Shown: positions 15,512 through 26,499, numbered from the stretch's first letter. The stretch is 64,000 nucleotides of DNA from an uncultured Saprospiraceae bacterium (GCA_937928045.1 CALFWO010000010.1:62001-126000); one strand, 5' to 3'. Numbers and translations: made by a program. Notes: generated by a model from the letters alone, not told the origin.

Positions 15512-18500
15512 ATGTTGAATATAAAATTCAATTCTATGTTGTGGGCTTTTTGCCTTATAACATCTTTCAATCTTTTTAGTCAAGATTGTAGTCTTTCCTG
15601 TTCATCAACTGCCATAGATATTATTCTCGATTCGGACTGTGAACACACAGTAATTCTTGCCGATGTTTTGTCAAGTTCTATGGATTGCGATGGTCCTCTT
15701 ATCGTTGAACTCTTTAATGAAGTGGGACAACCAATTCCGAGTTCTCCAGTAATTGATGGTGGATACATTGGACAAATGGTAACTGCAACTATTACAGATA
15801 TTAGTTCAGGAAACGCTTGCGATGTACCATTGAATATTTTAGATAAACAGGTCCCAAAGCTTTCTTGCGGTGATTTATTTTATAGTTGTGAAGCAGCTTA
15901 TCCAAATATTGAATTACCCGAAGTGTTTGAAGTTTTGGTAGATGAGAGCATTATCTCAGATTGTCAAGAATTTGATATAGCAATAAGTAATATTGAGAAT
16001 AGTATTGCTGATCTAAATCTATATTTGGACTTTAATTTTTTAGGCTTAGCGAATGGATCAATCAATTTGATTTCTCCAAATGGAACAGAAGTCGAGTTAT
16101 TTCAATTTTCAGATATCTCATCTTGTTCTGGATCTGAATTGAAAATTAATTTTGTAGATCAGAGCATTCAAGGAATTCCAGCATTAGACTTTCAATGTCT
16201 ATCCGGTGGCTCGGATTTATCAAGATTTAATAGCACCGGTGATCTGTCAGATTTTAATGGAGAAAATGCCAACGGAACTTGGAAGCTGGAAGTTTGCGCT
16301 GTTGGCGCAGGTATAGTTAACTTGAATAATATTCAAATTGCGATTTCAGATGACAACAATATTTTTCCCCTGCCAATAGTCGGTTTTACTGGAATTAATC
16401 AAATAAACGAAACTACTTTTTCTTTAAATGATTTTGATGGATGTGGCCCAGCGGTACTTTCTTTCTTTGATATAGATGAGAATTTTGATTGTACTGCTTC
16501 TTTGAATAAGGAAGTCCTTAGGACTTGGAACGTTGTAGATCAATACGGTAATACTAATAGTTGTATTGAAACGATTTCTTTTGAGCGAAGAGCACCAGAT
16601 GAAATTTCATTGCCAGATACTTTTTCAGTTGCGAATGGAAATGCACTTAGCTGCGAACTTCAAATGCCGATAGCAAATGGCGTTATTCCTAATATTGGAT
16701 GGAATGCATTAGCCAACGGCAATCCATCTCCTGACAATGTATATTATGATGCTCCTAATGATGATATCGTAAAATGGTATGGTACAGGAAGGCCAGTGAT
16801 TGGTGGTTGCTATGACTTGAATTTCACCTATACAGACATTAAAATAAATTCTTGTTCTGAAGAAGATAGTCCTAACTGTTTTAAAGTCACTAGAACTTGG
16901 ATAGCAATTCACCCATGTACGAATGTACCTTTTGAATACGTTCAACAAATATTTGTTGCAGATGATAAAGCACCAGAAATAACTCCTATTGATGATGTAA
17001 CGATTTCCACCCAAGGGTTCTCTTGTGAGACGAATTGGGTAGTTCCTATTCCAAGCATAACAGATAATTGTTCGACTGAGTCGTCAATTACATATAATGT
17101 TTTTTCAGCAGAAGGTGTTGTTACTTATAACAGTTTTCTTAACCAGTATACCGTTAGGAATTTGCCTGTAGGGGTCCATTCAATTAGAGTGATTGCCGAG
17201 GATTGTTGCGGAAATGAATCTTCTGAATTTATTTCTGTCGAAGTAAGAGATCAGATTCTACCAAGCGTAGTATGTGAGACTTATGTAACTGCAAATTTAT
17301 CACAAGATGGTTTTGCAAAAGTATTTGCACAAACTTTCGATGAAGGTTCCCATGATGGATGTGGTCCTGTGTATTTTAAAGTTATTCGTATGGATAATTT
17401 ACAAGGTACGTTAGAAGGAACTGTAGCTGATCAAATCAGTAGTAATTGTGTTTCCGAAAACGGTGATGATGATCTAGTGACATCTGGCAATCAAATTTAT
17501 TTTGATGACTATGTTCATTTATGTTGTGATGATTTGGCTGGAGATGTACAAGTAGTGCTTCGGGTCTTTGACGTCAATCCTGGAACAGGACCTATCCATC
17601 CTGATCGAATGAAGGCTGGTGGTGATCTTTACAATCGATTTAATGATTGTATGCCACGTGTAACTGTAGAAGATAAACAAGCCCCGACAATTGTTTGTCC
17701 TGTGAATGTTACCCTAGAGTGTAACCAATGGTACCAAGATACTTCATTGACTGGAAGTCCAACAGCTTATGACAATTGTTCTCTAACAGGAATTACATTT
17801 GAGGATGATGTAAACTTGAATCAATGCCAAGTTGGAACCATTACAAGAACTTGGACTGCCACTGATCATACTGGTAGAACTGCAACTTGTGAGCAAATTA
17901 TAACCATGCAGGATAGTACTGATCCTGTAATTGAATATCCTACTGATCGGACAATTGATTGTGCAGATCTTCAAGATCTGTCGATTGCTGGTCAACCAAT
18001 TGTTGATGATAATTGTGCATTGATTGGTTGGAACTATTCTGATCAAATATTTCCAATTGAAGGAGGTTGTAAACTTAAAGTAATTCGGACATGGTCCGGA
18101 ATGGATCTTTGTGATTGGACAGCCTACACAGGAACTCAAACAATCATTGCTGAAGACAATCAGCCACCTGTCCTATTAAATGTTCCAGAAGACATTACAG
18201 TGGAATGTGATAATATTCCAAGTCCTTTTGATGTTGAATTCCAGGATGATTGTGGCAATTCAAGTACATTAAATTTTGAAGAAAATAGAATTGATGAGTT
18301 TTGTCCAAATGGATATACACTACAAAGAATTTGGACAGCGGTTGATGTTTGCGGAAATGAGGTTTCTGATGTACAATTGATAACTGTACAAGACAATACA
18401 GTTCCCGTATTTGATAGTATTCCTCAAGACATGAATTTGTCATGTTCCGCACAAGCTCCTTCTTTACTTTTATCGGCCCAAGACAATTGCGATCCAAACC

Positions 18501-21500
18501 CAACAGTTAGTGTAGTTGAAGATATTGTTCCTGGTGATTGCCCAAATAGATTTACTTTGGTTCGAACTTGGACGGTTGTAGATGCCTGTGGTAATTCAGA
18601 TATGATCTCTCAGAATTTAAGTTTTTCCGATGATGAGGCTCCTCAATTATTAAATGTGCCTGATGATATTACAATTAATTGTGGAGAAGACATTCCGATT
18701 GTTACAATTGTAACGGCTACAGATAATTGTGATACTAACTTGGAACCTATTCTGACGGAAATCGAAGGACCAGATTATTGTTCTGACGGAATTATTCTAA
18801 CAAGAATTTGGGAGGCCACTGATGCTTGTGGTAACTCTACTTCCGATACTCAAAAAATATTTTTATTTGACAATGATCCGCCAGTGTTTGATAATTTACC
18901 AGAGGATATAACTATTTCTTGTTCGGACGATTTGCCAGATTCAAAGTTGAATGCTACGGATGCATGTACGGAAGAAGTTGTTGTCAGTTTTAACATGGGA
19001 ATACAATTTTTAAACTGTGCTCAAAATCAAATATTAACTAGAACATGGACAGCAGAAGATGATTGCGGAAATATTGCAACGCATTCAATGACAATCACAA
19101 TCACTGATGATGAAGCTCCATTTATAGATGAAACATTGAATGATATTACTATTAGTTGTGATGCTCAAATTCCATCTTCTAGTGTAACAGTTCGAGATAA
19201 TTGTGATGGCAATCCAAGTGTAATGTTTATTGAAGAAGAAGTGCCTGGAGGATGTCCGAACGAAAAAATATTAAAGCGATCATGGACGCTATCTGATGCC
19301 TGTGATAATACGGAAACTTTAAATCAGTCTATCACAATTGTAGATGAGGAAAAACCAGTGTTTAGCTCAACGCCAGTGGATATTTCTGTAGAGTGTGATG
19401 ACATTCCTGCGGCGAATTCTTTAACAGCAATGGACAATTGCGATGGATTGATAACACCAATCTTTTCCGAAGTTCGAACTAATGGTTCTTGTATAGATAG
19501 CTATATGATTGTTAGAACTTGGTTCGCATCTGATGGTTGCGGAAATATGGAAACGATCATTCAAAATATAACGGTCACTGACACCCAAAGCCCAACGATT
19601 ACTGTAGGACCTAATTTGTTGTTTGCGAGTTGTGAAAACGTGCCAACACCTGGTACTGCAGTTGCAACTGACAATTGTGATATGTCATTGACGATTTCTT
19701 TTTCTGAAAGACAAATTGATAGCACCTGTCTAGATCTTTATCGGTTGGAAAGAACTTGGTCAACTTTTGACAATTGTGGAAACCAAGCAACATTTGTTCA
19801 AAACGTTATTGTGAGTGATGATGTGCCTCCAAGTTTAGTGGGCGTGCCTGAGGATTTAACAGTTGACTGCAACGCTATTCCTGCGCCGGCAACAGTCGAC
19901 GCAGTTGATAACTGTGATCCTGAAATTACGGTGAATTTTGAAGAAAATTTTGATGCTGGACTGTGCGAAGTACAAGGTATTTTAACAAGGATCTGGACTG
20001 CTGTTGATCGATGTGGAAATGTTACAACTGATTCTCAAGTCATAAATGTTGGTAATTCGCAACTGCCTGAATTCGATGGAGTACCTGCGAATATTAATGT
20101 TAGCTGCGATGACATTCCTGCGGTTGTTACGCCAACTGCTTTAGGAGCCTGCGGAACTATGACGACAATTACATTTAATGAACTTATAGTGGAAGATGAT
20201 TGTCGACATAATTATCAGATTCAAAGAACATGGAATGCTATTGATGATTGTGGAAATGAAAATTCAGCAACGCAATTAATTAATGTATCGGATGATGAAG
20301 ACCCTACGTTGTCAAATTTACCAAATGATGTTACAATAAGCTGTACGGATCAAATTCCTTTCATGGAACCCACAGTAACAGACAATTGTGACGCAGGTAT
20401 TGAGTTGGAATTTATGGAGAATGAAGAATCTGGTATATGCGAAGGAGAGCTTATCATTATAAGGACTTGGATCGCTGAAGATGACTGCGGAAATGTCGCT
20501 ATGCATTCTCAAAAGATTAGTATCTTGGACAATATACCACCGGTTTTTGAAATGATTCCTGATGATATCACAGTAAGTTGTGAAGATCAGGATATGAATT
20601 TTGGTTCACCAGAAATTTTAGACCTTTGTGACGAAGATGCAAGTTTTACTTTGCTAGAGGTAAGAGAAATAACTTGTCCAGGAACATTTATACTTACAAG
20701 AACTTGGACAGCGATGGATGATTGTGGTAATACTTCAACAGCTACACAAGAAGTAACGATTTTTGATGATGAACTTCCTGAATTGAGTGGAAGTCCTGCC
20801 GACATTACTGTAAGTTGCGAAGCTATTCCTACAGCTGAAATTCTTACTGCTGAAGACAACTGTGATGATAATCCAACGGTTGATTTTGTAGAGGTAAGAA
20901 TTGATGGTGACTGTGCAGGAAATTATATCTTGGAAAGAACTTGGATTGCTACAGATCATTGCGGAAATTCTGTTGCTGAAGTCCAAACCATAACTGTAAT
21001 GGATCTAATAGAACCTGAGTTTGTAAATTTCCCTTCTGACTTTGAAGTAAGTTGTATTGATGATCCACTAATTGATAATGTGCAAATTATTGCAAATGAT
21101 AATTGTGATAATAATGTAAATATCAATATTAATGAAACAGTAGAGGATTCTATTTGTCTCAATCAATTAATTATAGTCAGAGTATATACGATTACAGATC
21201 ATTGTGGAAATTCAATTGAACGAACTTTGAGGATAGCGGTAAATGATGATCTTCCTCCGGCATTCCCACTTGTACAGGAAGATATTTCTGTAAGTTGTGA
21301 GAACGTACCAGATCCGACCTTAATTGTTGCAACTGATAATTGTGTCGGACCGGTAGACTTAGTTTTTACCGAAAGTGTAGTTGATAGTGCATGTATTGGG
21401 AATCTAACATTGTTAAGAAGATGGATCGCCACAGATGCATGTGGGAATGTGGATTCAGTTAATCAGAGAATTCAAGTCTTTGATAATACCCCGCCAGTTT

Positions 21501-23758
21501 TATCAGAAGTAGAACCTATCATAGAAATATCATGTAGTGATCCTATTCCTCCAGCACCAAATGTAACTGCTACTGACAATTGCGGACTTCAAGGCGGTGT
21601 CAATTTTTTCGATGATGTTGTTGAAGAAATTTGTCCAGGATATACCTATAAAATTAGAAGAACTTGGATCGTCGGTGATCAATGTTCTAACTCAGCAGAT
21701 GTTTCTCAGGTTGTAAGTATTTCGGATAGTGAAGCCCCAATTTTTACTTCAATAATTAATGATGTCAGCGTTAGTTGTGATGAAATACCTGGTGTAGAAA
21801 CGATTACTTTTGAGGATAATTGCGATCCTAATCCTACTATTACTTTTTCAGATGAACGCTTGGATGGACAATGTTCTAATGAATATACAATTAAGAGAAC
21901 CATTACGATTGCAGACGTTTGTGGGAATGCCAATGATCATCTACAAACGCTAACCGTTTTTGACAATACAGTTCCTTTAATTGATTGTCCTGAAGACATT
22001 ACTGTCGCAATAGATAATACTGTAGATCCCGCCGGTGATCCTTTGGTCTGCGAAATTTTTGTAAATGTTCCATTGCCTGTGGTAAGTGATAATTGTAATT
22101 CACAACCGGTTATTACCAATAGTTTTATTAGTTCTCCTGATGGCAATGCTTCTGGTTTTTACCCGATTGGAACTACAACTGTTTCTTTTACTGTAAATGA
22201 TTTGTGTGGCAATTCAAGTATCTGCTTTGTAGATATTACGGTATTGGATCAAGTCGCACCATCTATTGCCTGTTCGGGAGTTACGCTCGTTACCATAGAT
22301 CCAGCAACTGAGAATATGGGTGTTTTAGTGGTTGATAGTTTCTTGTCGATTGCTAAAGATTGCCAAGACTTTGAAATTCTTTTCTCCCCTCAGATGTCGT
22401 CATTTATTAATTTTGATTGTGACGATGTTGGTGATACGATTAGAGTGGACGCAATTGCTCGAGACATCAGTGGTAATGTCACTGGATGTTTTAACGATGT
22501 AAGAGTAACTGATCCTCTAGGGGTTTGTACCATGGCAGTAGCTGGAATAGCAGGTATGATAACTACGGAAGACTTATTGCCTGTAGGTAATACATTGATT
22601 AATGTAAATAATCAACCTATTTTACAGACTAATGATGATGGAGATTATTTATTGGACGAAGTGGCTCAAGGTTTAGACTATACCTTGATCCCGGAACTAA
22701 ATCATATTGATAGAGCAAAAATTACCACTTTGGATTTGATACGTTTGGGTAGACATTTGATTGGTCTAGAACCTTTGGATTCGCCTTACAAATTAATCGC
22801 TGCCGATGTTGATTATTCAAATGCAATTGACGTCTTTGATCTTATTGAATTGCAGAAATTAATTGTCCATAATATTGAGGAATTTTCTCAAGGAAATGCA
22901 TGGAGGTTTATTGATGAAGAACATTCTTTTTCAGATGAAACAAATCCATTCATTGATTCTTTCAACGAATTTATTAAAATTGAAAATTATTCGGAATTTG
23001 TTTCAGATCAAGATTTTGTGGCAGTTCAACTTGGTAATTTAAATGAAGGCGAAGACATCTATGTAAATACTGCAGAAAAAGCTATTTGGAACTGGCAGGT
23101 ACCTTCTATCAAGTTGAAGGAAGACAGAGAAATCGTACTTCCGATTTATGCAGAATCTATCCCAACTTGCGATGGTCTTCAATTAGAATGGTCATTTGAT
23201 GATATGAAAATTGAGGTTATAGATATTCTACCTGGTCAGTTCGAACCGGTTTTCAATATACAAAAGAATAAATTGCTATTAAGTGCTATAATGAATAGTC
23301 AGAAAGCTGTTAATGCGCATCAACCATTGTTTACATTAAGTTTAAAGGTTCTTAGTGACTGTAGTTCTGATGAAATATTTAGTTCTACGCAAAAACACTT
23401 ATCTACTTATGCTGTGGTAAATAACCATGTCTCTCATACTATAGAATTGAATGTAGAACATTTGGATGGAACCTACGTACAATTAAACAAGGATCTTCCA
23501 GTCCTATTTTCCAATCGACCAAATCCTTTCACGGATCAAACAACCTTAAGGTTTAATTTGCTTTCCGATGAAGATTTAACGATTCAGATTGTTGATGTTG
23601 CTGGCAAAGCGCTTTACCGGCAATCAATGTTTTTAAAAGCTGGCTATCAAGAGGTAGTTATTAGGCGAGATCAATTAAATGCAGAGGGTGTTTTATTCTG
23701 TCAATTGATTACGACTAAGGGAACAGTCACGCAAAAGCTTTTATTAGTAAGTCAGTAA
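15512..23758 (+). CDS. Giant secreted HYR-like repeat protein with type IX sorting domain
   Basis: This 2748-residue protein is predicted to be exported by Sec and displayed or secreted by type IX secretion. In order: signal peptide (about 1-24); a proprotein-convertase P-domain-like module (about 150-278, ending NGTWKLEVCAVG); several degenerate repeats; then 16 units of about 79 residues (nt 18170-21976), each with the frame P.DITVSC, A.DNCD, GxC, RTWTA.D.CGN and four conserved Cys. A more canonical HYR unit follows (LIDCPEDITVA to FTVNDLCGNSS). After it come a carboxypeptidase-regulatory-like domain (about 2340-2395), a dockerin-like pair of helices and Ca loops (about 2400-2458), a cohesin-like beta domain (about 2520-2625), and the type IX type A sorting domain (2668-2748, from NRPNPF). 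I infer an adhesin or matrix protein. Confidence 0.88.
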   Translation: MLNIKFNSMLWAFCLITSFNLFSQDCSLSCSSTAIDIILDSDCEHTVILADVLSSSMDCDGPLIVELFNEVGQPIPSSPVIDGGYIGQMVTATITDISSGNACDVPLNILDKQVPKLSCGDLFYSCEAAYPNIELPEVFEVLVDESIISDCQEFDIAISNIENSIADLNLYLDFNFLGLANGSINLISPNGTEVELFQFSDISSCSGSELKINFVDQSIQGIPALDFQCLSGGSDLSRFNSTGDLSDFNGENANGTWKLEVCAVGAGIVNLNNIQIAISDDNNIFPLPIVGFTGINQINETTFSLNDFDGCGPAVLSFFDIDENFDCTASLNKEVLRTWNVVDQYGNTNSCIETISFERRAPDEISLPDTFSVANGNALSCELQMPIANGVIPNIGWNALANGNPSPDNVYYDAPNDDIVKWYGTGRPVIGGCYDLNFTYTDIKINSCSEEDSPNCFKVTRTWIAIHPCTNVPFEYVQQIFVADDKAPEITPIDDVTISTQGFSCETNWVVPIPSITDNCSTESSITYNVFSAEGVVTYNSFLNQYTVRNLPVGVHSIRVIAEDCCGNESSEFISVEVRDQILPSVVCETYVTANLSQDGFAKVFAQTFDEGSHDGCGPVYFKVIRMDNLQGTLEGTVADQISSNCVSENGDDDLVTSGNQIYFDDYVHLCCDDLAGDVQVVLRVFDVNPGTGPIHPDRMKAGGDLYNRFNDCMPRVTVEDKQAPTIVCPVNVTLECNQWYQDTSLTGSPTAYDNCSLTGITFEDDVNLNQCQVGTITRTWTATDHTGRTATCEQIITMQDSTDPVIEYPTDRTIDCADLQDLSIAGQPIVDDNCALIGWNYSDQIFPIEGGCKLKVIRTWSGMDLCDWTAYTGTQTIIAEDNQPPVLLNVPEDITVECDNIPSPFDVEFQDDCGNSSTLNFEENRIDEFCPNGYTLQRIWTAVDVCGNEVSDVQLITVQDNTVPVFDSIPQDMNLSCSAQAPSLLLSAQDNCDPNPTVSVVEDIVPGDCPNRFTLVRTWTVVDACGNSDMISQNLSFSDDEAPQLLNVPDDITINCGEDIPIVTIVTATDNCDTNLEPILTEIEGPDYCSDGIILTRIWEATDACGNSTSDTQKIFLFDNDPPVFDNLPEDITISCSDDLPDSKLNATDACTEEVVVSFNMGIQFLNCAQNQILTRTWTAEDDCGNIATHSMTITITDDEAPFIDETLNDITISCDAQIPSSSVTVRDNCDGNPSVMFIEEEVPGGCPNEKILKRSWTLSDACDNTETLNQSITIVDEEKPVFSSTPVDISVECDDIPAANSLTAMDNCDGLITPIFSEVRTNGSCIDSYMIVRTWFASDGCGNMETIIQNITVTDTQSPTITVGPNLLFASCENVPTPGTAVATDNCDMSLTISFSERQIDSTCLDLYRLERTWSTFDNCGNQATFVQNVIVSDDVPPSLVGVPEDLTVDCNAIPAPATVDAVDNCDPEITVNFEENFDAGLCEVQGILTRIWTAVDRCGNVTTDSQVINVGNSQLPEFDGVPANINVSCDDIPAVVTPTALGACGTMTTITFNELIVEDDCRHNYQIQRTWNAIDDCGNENSATQLINVSDDEDPTLSNLPNDVTISCTDQIPFMEPTVTDNCDAGIELEFMENEESGICEGELIIIRTWIAEDDCGNVAMHSQKISILDNIPPVFEMIPDDITVSCEDQDMNFGSPEILDLCDEDASFTLLEVREITCPGTFILTRTWTAMDDCGNTSTATQEVTIFDDELPELSGSPADITVSCEAIPTAEILTAEDNCDDNPTVDFVEVRIDGDCAGNYILERTWIATDHCGNSVAEVQTITVMDLIEPEFVNFPSDFEVSCIDDPLIDNVQIIANDNCDNNVNININETVEDSICLNQLIIVRVYTITDHCGNSIERTLRIAVNDDLPPAFPLVQEDISVSCENVPDPTLIVATDNCVGPVDLVFTESVVDSACIGNLTLLRRWIATDACGNVDSVNQRIQVFDNTPPVLSEVEPIIEISCSDPIPPAPNVTATDNCGLQGGVNFFDDVVEEICPGYTYKIRRTWIVGDQCSNSADVSQVVSISDSEAPIFTSIINDVSVSCDEIPGVETITFEDNCDPNPTITFSDERLDGQCSNEYTIKRTITIADVCGNANDHLQTLTVFDNTVPLIDCPEDITVAIDNTVDPAGDPLVCEIFVNVPLPVVSDNCNSQPVITNSFISSPDGNASGFYPIGTTTVSFTVNDLCGNSSICFVDITVLDQVAPSIACSGVTLVTIDPATENMGVLVVDSFLSIAKDCQDFEILFSPQMSSFINFDCDDVGDTIRVDAIARDISGNVTGCFNDVRVTDPLGVCTMAVAGIAGMITTEDLLPVGNTLINVNNQPILQTNDDGDYLLDEVAQGLDYTLIPELNHIDRAKITTLDLIRLGRHLIGLEPLDSPYKLIAADVDYSNAIDVFDLIELQKLIVHNIEEFSQGNAWRFIDEEHSFSDETNPFIDSFNEFIKIENYSEFVSDQDFVAVQLGNLNEGEDIYVNTAEKAIWNWQVPSIKLKEDREIVLPIYAESIPTCDGLQLEWSFDDMKIEVIDILPGQFEPVFNIQKNKLLLSAIMNSQKAVNAHQPLFTLSLKVLSDCSSDEIFSSTQKHLSTYAVVNNHVSHTIELNVEHLDGTYVQLNKDLPVLFSNRPNPFTDQTTLRFNLLSDEDLTIQIVDVAGKALYRQSMFLKAGYQEVVIRRDQLNAEGVLFCQLITTKGTVTQKLLLVSQ
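18170..21976 (+). repeat. Sixteen tandem HYR-like protein repeats (about 79 residues each)
   Basis: Sixteen consecutive units align across the protein, each ending in a D.xPP/AP hinge. Conserved points are SC near position 13, DNCD near 29, a Cys near 45 and CGN near 63, giving four Cys per unit. Repeats are clearly diverged at DNA level; I saw no long identical stretches, so they are old duplications or are kept apart by selection. Confidence 0.88.
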
Positions 23759-23785
23759 CAGATCAATCAAACCGATTTTTAAGTG

Positions 23786-23822
23786 AATGGCTCTTCGTAA
23801 GATACGAAGGGCCATTTGTTTT
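23786..23822 (+). terminator. Terminator of the HYR-repeat gene
   Basis: AATGGCTCTTCGTA-AGA-TACGAAGGGCCATT forms a 14-bp stem with one G.T pair, followed by TTGTTTTATC. It lies 27 bp after the stop. Confidence 0.82.
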
Positions 23823-23901
23823 ATCTTTCCTTTGGACTTTCAATTATTTTCCCTTTTTTACCAGATAATTGGTTTCCTGTGAAATCAATAAAATCTGATG
23901 A

Positions 23902-26475
23902 ATGAAAAATTTAATAATTTGCATAAGTATTTTAATATCGGCTAGCCTTGTAGCTCAAGATCAACTCTCTTTAGAATATTACTTTCCATCTCAAAAATTC
24001 AATCCAGAAATACCTACTCCTCAAGAGGTAATCGGATTTGTTCCGGGAGAGTGGCATGTTAGTCATGACCGACTATTGTTGTACATGAAAACATTGGCTA
24101 AGTCTTCACCAAGAATGTCCATGCAATCTTTTGCAAAGTCTCATGAAGGAAGAGAACTAATGGTGTTAATTGTTTCTTCTGAAGAAAATCAGAGTAATAT
24201 TGATATGCTGAAAAAGGAAAGGCTTGAATTTTTAAATAATGGGAATTCAAAACTAAAAGATAAAATCCCAGCCGTCTTATATCAAGGATATTCTGTTCAT
24301 GGAAATGAATCAAGTGGGGCAAATGCTGCATTGCTTTATGCTTATTATTTGGCTGCCGCACAAGGGCCAGAAATTGATGAATTATTAAAAAATCAAATCA
24401 TACTTTTAGATCCTTGTTACAACCCCGATGGGCTACACAGATTTTCTACTTGGGCAAATATGCACAAAAGTAAATTTCCATCAGGGGATGAAGTGAATCG
24501 CGAATTTAATGAACCATGGCCCAGAGGCCGAACGAATCATTACTGGTTTGATCTAAATAGAGATTGGTTGTTGTTGGTACATCCGGAGTCCCGTGGAAGA
24601 ATTGCGATGTTTCATGAATGGCGACCAAATGTTCTAACTGATCATCATGAAATGGGCTCTAACAGCAGTTTCTTTTTTCAGCCTGGCATTCCTTCTCGTG
24701 TGAATCCCTTGACACCGAGTAAAAACCAAGAGTTAACTGGAGAGATTGCTAAATTCCATGCAGCAGAATTGGATAAAATTGGTTCTCAATATTATTCTCA
24801 AGAATCATTTGATGATTTTTATTACGGCAAAGGTTCTACTTATCCAGATGTAAATGGATGTATTGGAATTTTATTCGAACAAGCTTCATCAAGAGGGCAT
24901 TATCGCAATACCGCTAATGGAATTTTAACTTTCCCTTTTACGGTTAGGAATCAATTGGTCACTTCACTTTCAACTTTGAAGGCTGGATCAGCGCTTAGGA
25001 ACGAATTGTTGAATTACCAACAACAATTTTTTCAAGACGCTCAAAAGGCTAGCAAAGAAAGTACAATAAAAGCTTATGTTGTCGGCTCTTTAAATGACCC
25101 TGCAAGATTGAATGAATTTAAAAGTATATTGAGACAACATCAGATAGAATTGTATTATCCAGAAAATGGTATTTCCATTGATGGGAAAAAATTTGATCGT
25201 GATCAAGCAATGGTGATACCTACTAACCAAAGGCAATATAAATTGCTAAAGGCCATTTTTGAAACACAAACTACGTTTACAGATTCTCTGTTCTATGATG
25301 TTTCTGCATGGAATATTGCTATGGCTCATGACTTGGATTACATTGAATTAAATGACCGTGCTTTTGCGCAGCTTAAATTGAAGAATGGAATTCGTTTAGA
25401 TAAAAACGAAAGTAATTTTAAAGAATCTGATTATGGTTACTTAGTTGATTGGAGAAATTACAAAGCATCTTCAGTGTTGCATCAATTGCAGCGTAATGGA
25501 CTTTTGGTACGTTTAGCCACTGACGGTGCAACAATAAAAGTCGACGGTGGTCAAATTGAATTTCCCGCAGGAAGTCTTTTTGTGCCAACTCAAAACCAAT
25601 CATTGGGAGGAGGTGAAATTTATCAATTGCTTAAGAATTTATCAAAGAATGGAACTAAAGTGTATGCTGTAAATTCAGGATTAACACCAGATGGTATTGA
25701 TCTTGGAAGCCCTAATTTCCCAGCGCTGAAAGCTGCTAAAGTGGCGATGATAATTGGAGACGGAATTTCAGGCTATGATGCCGGTGAGGTTTGGCACATG
25801 TTTGATACCAAACTGGAAATGCCATTGACACTGGTTGAAGGAAAAAACTTTGGAAGATTAAACTTAGAAAATTATACGGCACTAATCGTTCCTGATGGTA
25901 ATCCTAAGTATCTAAGTAAGAATCAAATTGCCAAAATTAAAAGTTGGGTTCAAAAGGGTGGAACTATCATCGGTATTCAGAATGGAGTAAGTTGGTTGAA
26001 TAATAACAATTTGGCAAATCTTAAATTAAAGGAGAAGACTGCGAATAAGAATGAAAGTAAGATCCGTCCGTATAACAAAGCAAGATCAGATTCTGGATCG
26101 AAATATATTGGTGGCGCAATCTTTAATAGTAATATCGATTTAAGCCATCCACTTTGTTTTGGTTATAGTAATGAAAGTCTTCCCTTGTTTCATCAAGGAA
26201 CCATGTTTTATGAATATCCCAAAAGTCCGTACGCTGCTCCAGTTCGATACGCTAGTAGTCCTTTGTTAGCGGGATATATTTCCAAAAATAATTTAACAAC
26301 AATCTCAAACAGTTCTGCGGTAGTTTGTTCAAGGATTGGGCAAGGCAAGTCAATTTCCTTTGCCTTCAATCCCGTCTTTAGAGGATACTGGAGAGGGACG
26401 GAACGGCTTTTTGTGAATGCCATATTTTTTGGAAATAAAATTAATGGAAGCACTTGCGAAGCAGTAGGAGAATAG
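23902..26475 (+). CDS. Secreted M14-family zinc carboxypeptidase-like protein
   Basis: This 857-residue protein has a signal peptide (MKNLIICISILISASLVAQ). The N-terminal half is an M14 metallocarboxypeptidase domain. The zinc ligands HGNE are H133 and E136. DPCYNPDG and FDLNRDW match substrate-binding segments (the DLNR motif), and the third ligand lies in DHHEMGS (H248/H249). The catalytic Glu candidate is in LFEQASSRGH. The C-terminal half (about 540-800) includes a Rossmann or GATase-like part (KVAMIIGDGISGYDAGEVWHMFD, then LIVPDGNPKYLSKNQIAKIKSWV). This layout is common for large periplasmic or surface peptidases of Bacteroidota. No type IX sorting tail is visible. Start is the ATG directly before the signal peptide. 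Confidence 0.86.
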   Translation: MKNLIICISILISASLVAQDQLSLEYYFPSQKFNPEIPTPQEVIGFVPGEWHVSHDRLLLYMKTLAKSSPRMSMQSFAKSHEGRELMVLIVSSEENQSNIDMLKKERLEFLNNGNSKLKDKIPAVLYQGYSVHGNESSGANAALLYAYYLAAAQGPEIDELLKNQIILLDPCYNPDGLHRFSTWANMHKSKFPSGDEVNREFNEPWPRGRTNHYWFDLNRDWLLLVHPESRGRIAMFHEWRPNVLTDHHEMGSNSSFFFQPGIPSRVNPLTPSKNQELTGEIAKFHAAELDKIGSQYYSQESFDDFYYGKGSTYPDVNGCIGILFEQASSRGHYRNTANGILTFPFTVRNQLVTSLSTLKAGSALRNELLNYQQQFFQDAQKASKESTIKAYVVGSLNDPARLNEFKSILRQHQIELYYPENGISIDGKKFDRDQAMVIPTNQRQYKLLKAIFETQTTFTDSLFYDVSAWNIAMAHDLDYIELNDRAFAQLKLKNGIRLDKNESNFKESDYGYLVDWRNYKASSVLHQLQRNGLLVRLATDGATIKVDGGQIEFPAGSLFVPTQNQSLGGGEIYQLLKNLSKNGTKVYAVNSGLTPDGIDLGSPNFPALKAAKVAMIIGDGISGYDAGEVWHMFDTKLEMPLTLVEGKNFGRLNLENYTALIVPDGNPKYLSKNQIAKIKSWVQKGGTIIGIQNGVSWLNNNNLANLKLKEKTANKNESKIRPYNKARSDSGSKYIGGAIFNSNIDLSHPLCFGYSNESLPLFHQGTMFYEYPKSPYAAPVRYASSPLLAGYISKNNLTTISNSSAVVCSRIGQGKSISFAFNPVFRGYWRGTERLFVNAIFFGNKINGSTCEAVGE

Positions 26476-26499
26476 TCAAAATCAGAAATAGTAAATATA

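Noticed and set aside
18170-21976. Repeated spacing suggesting a CRISPR array or tandem DNA repeat
   Set aside because: The unit is about 237 bp, coding, diverged at DNA level and without short identical repeats; it is a protein repeat.
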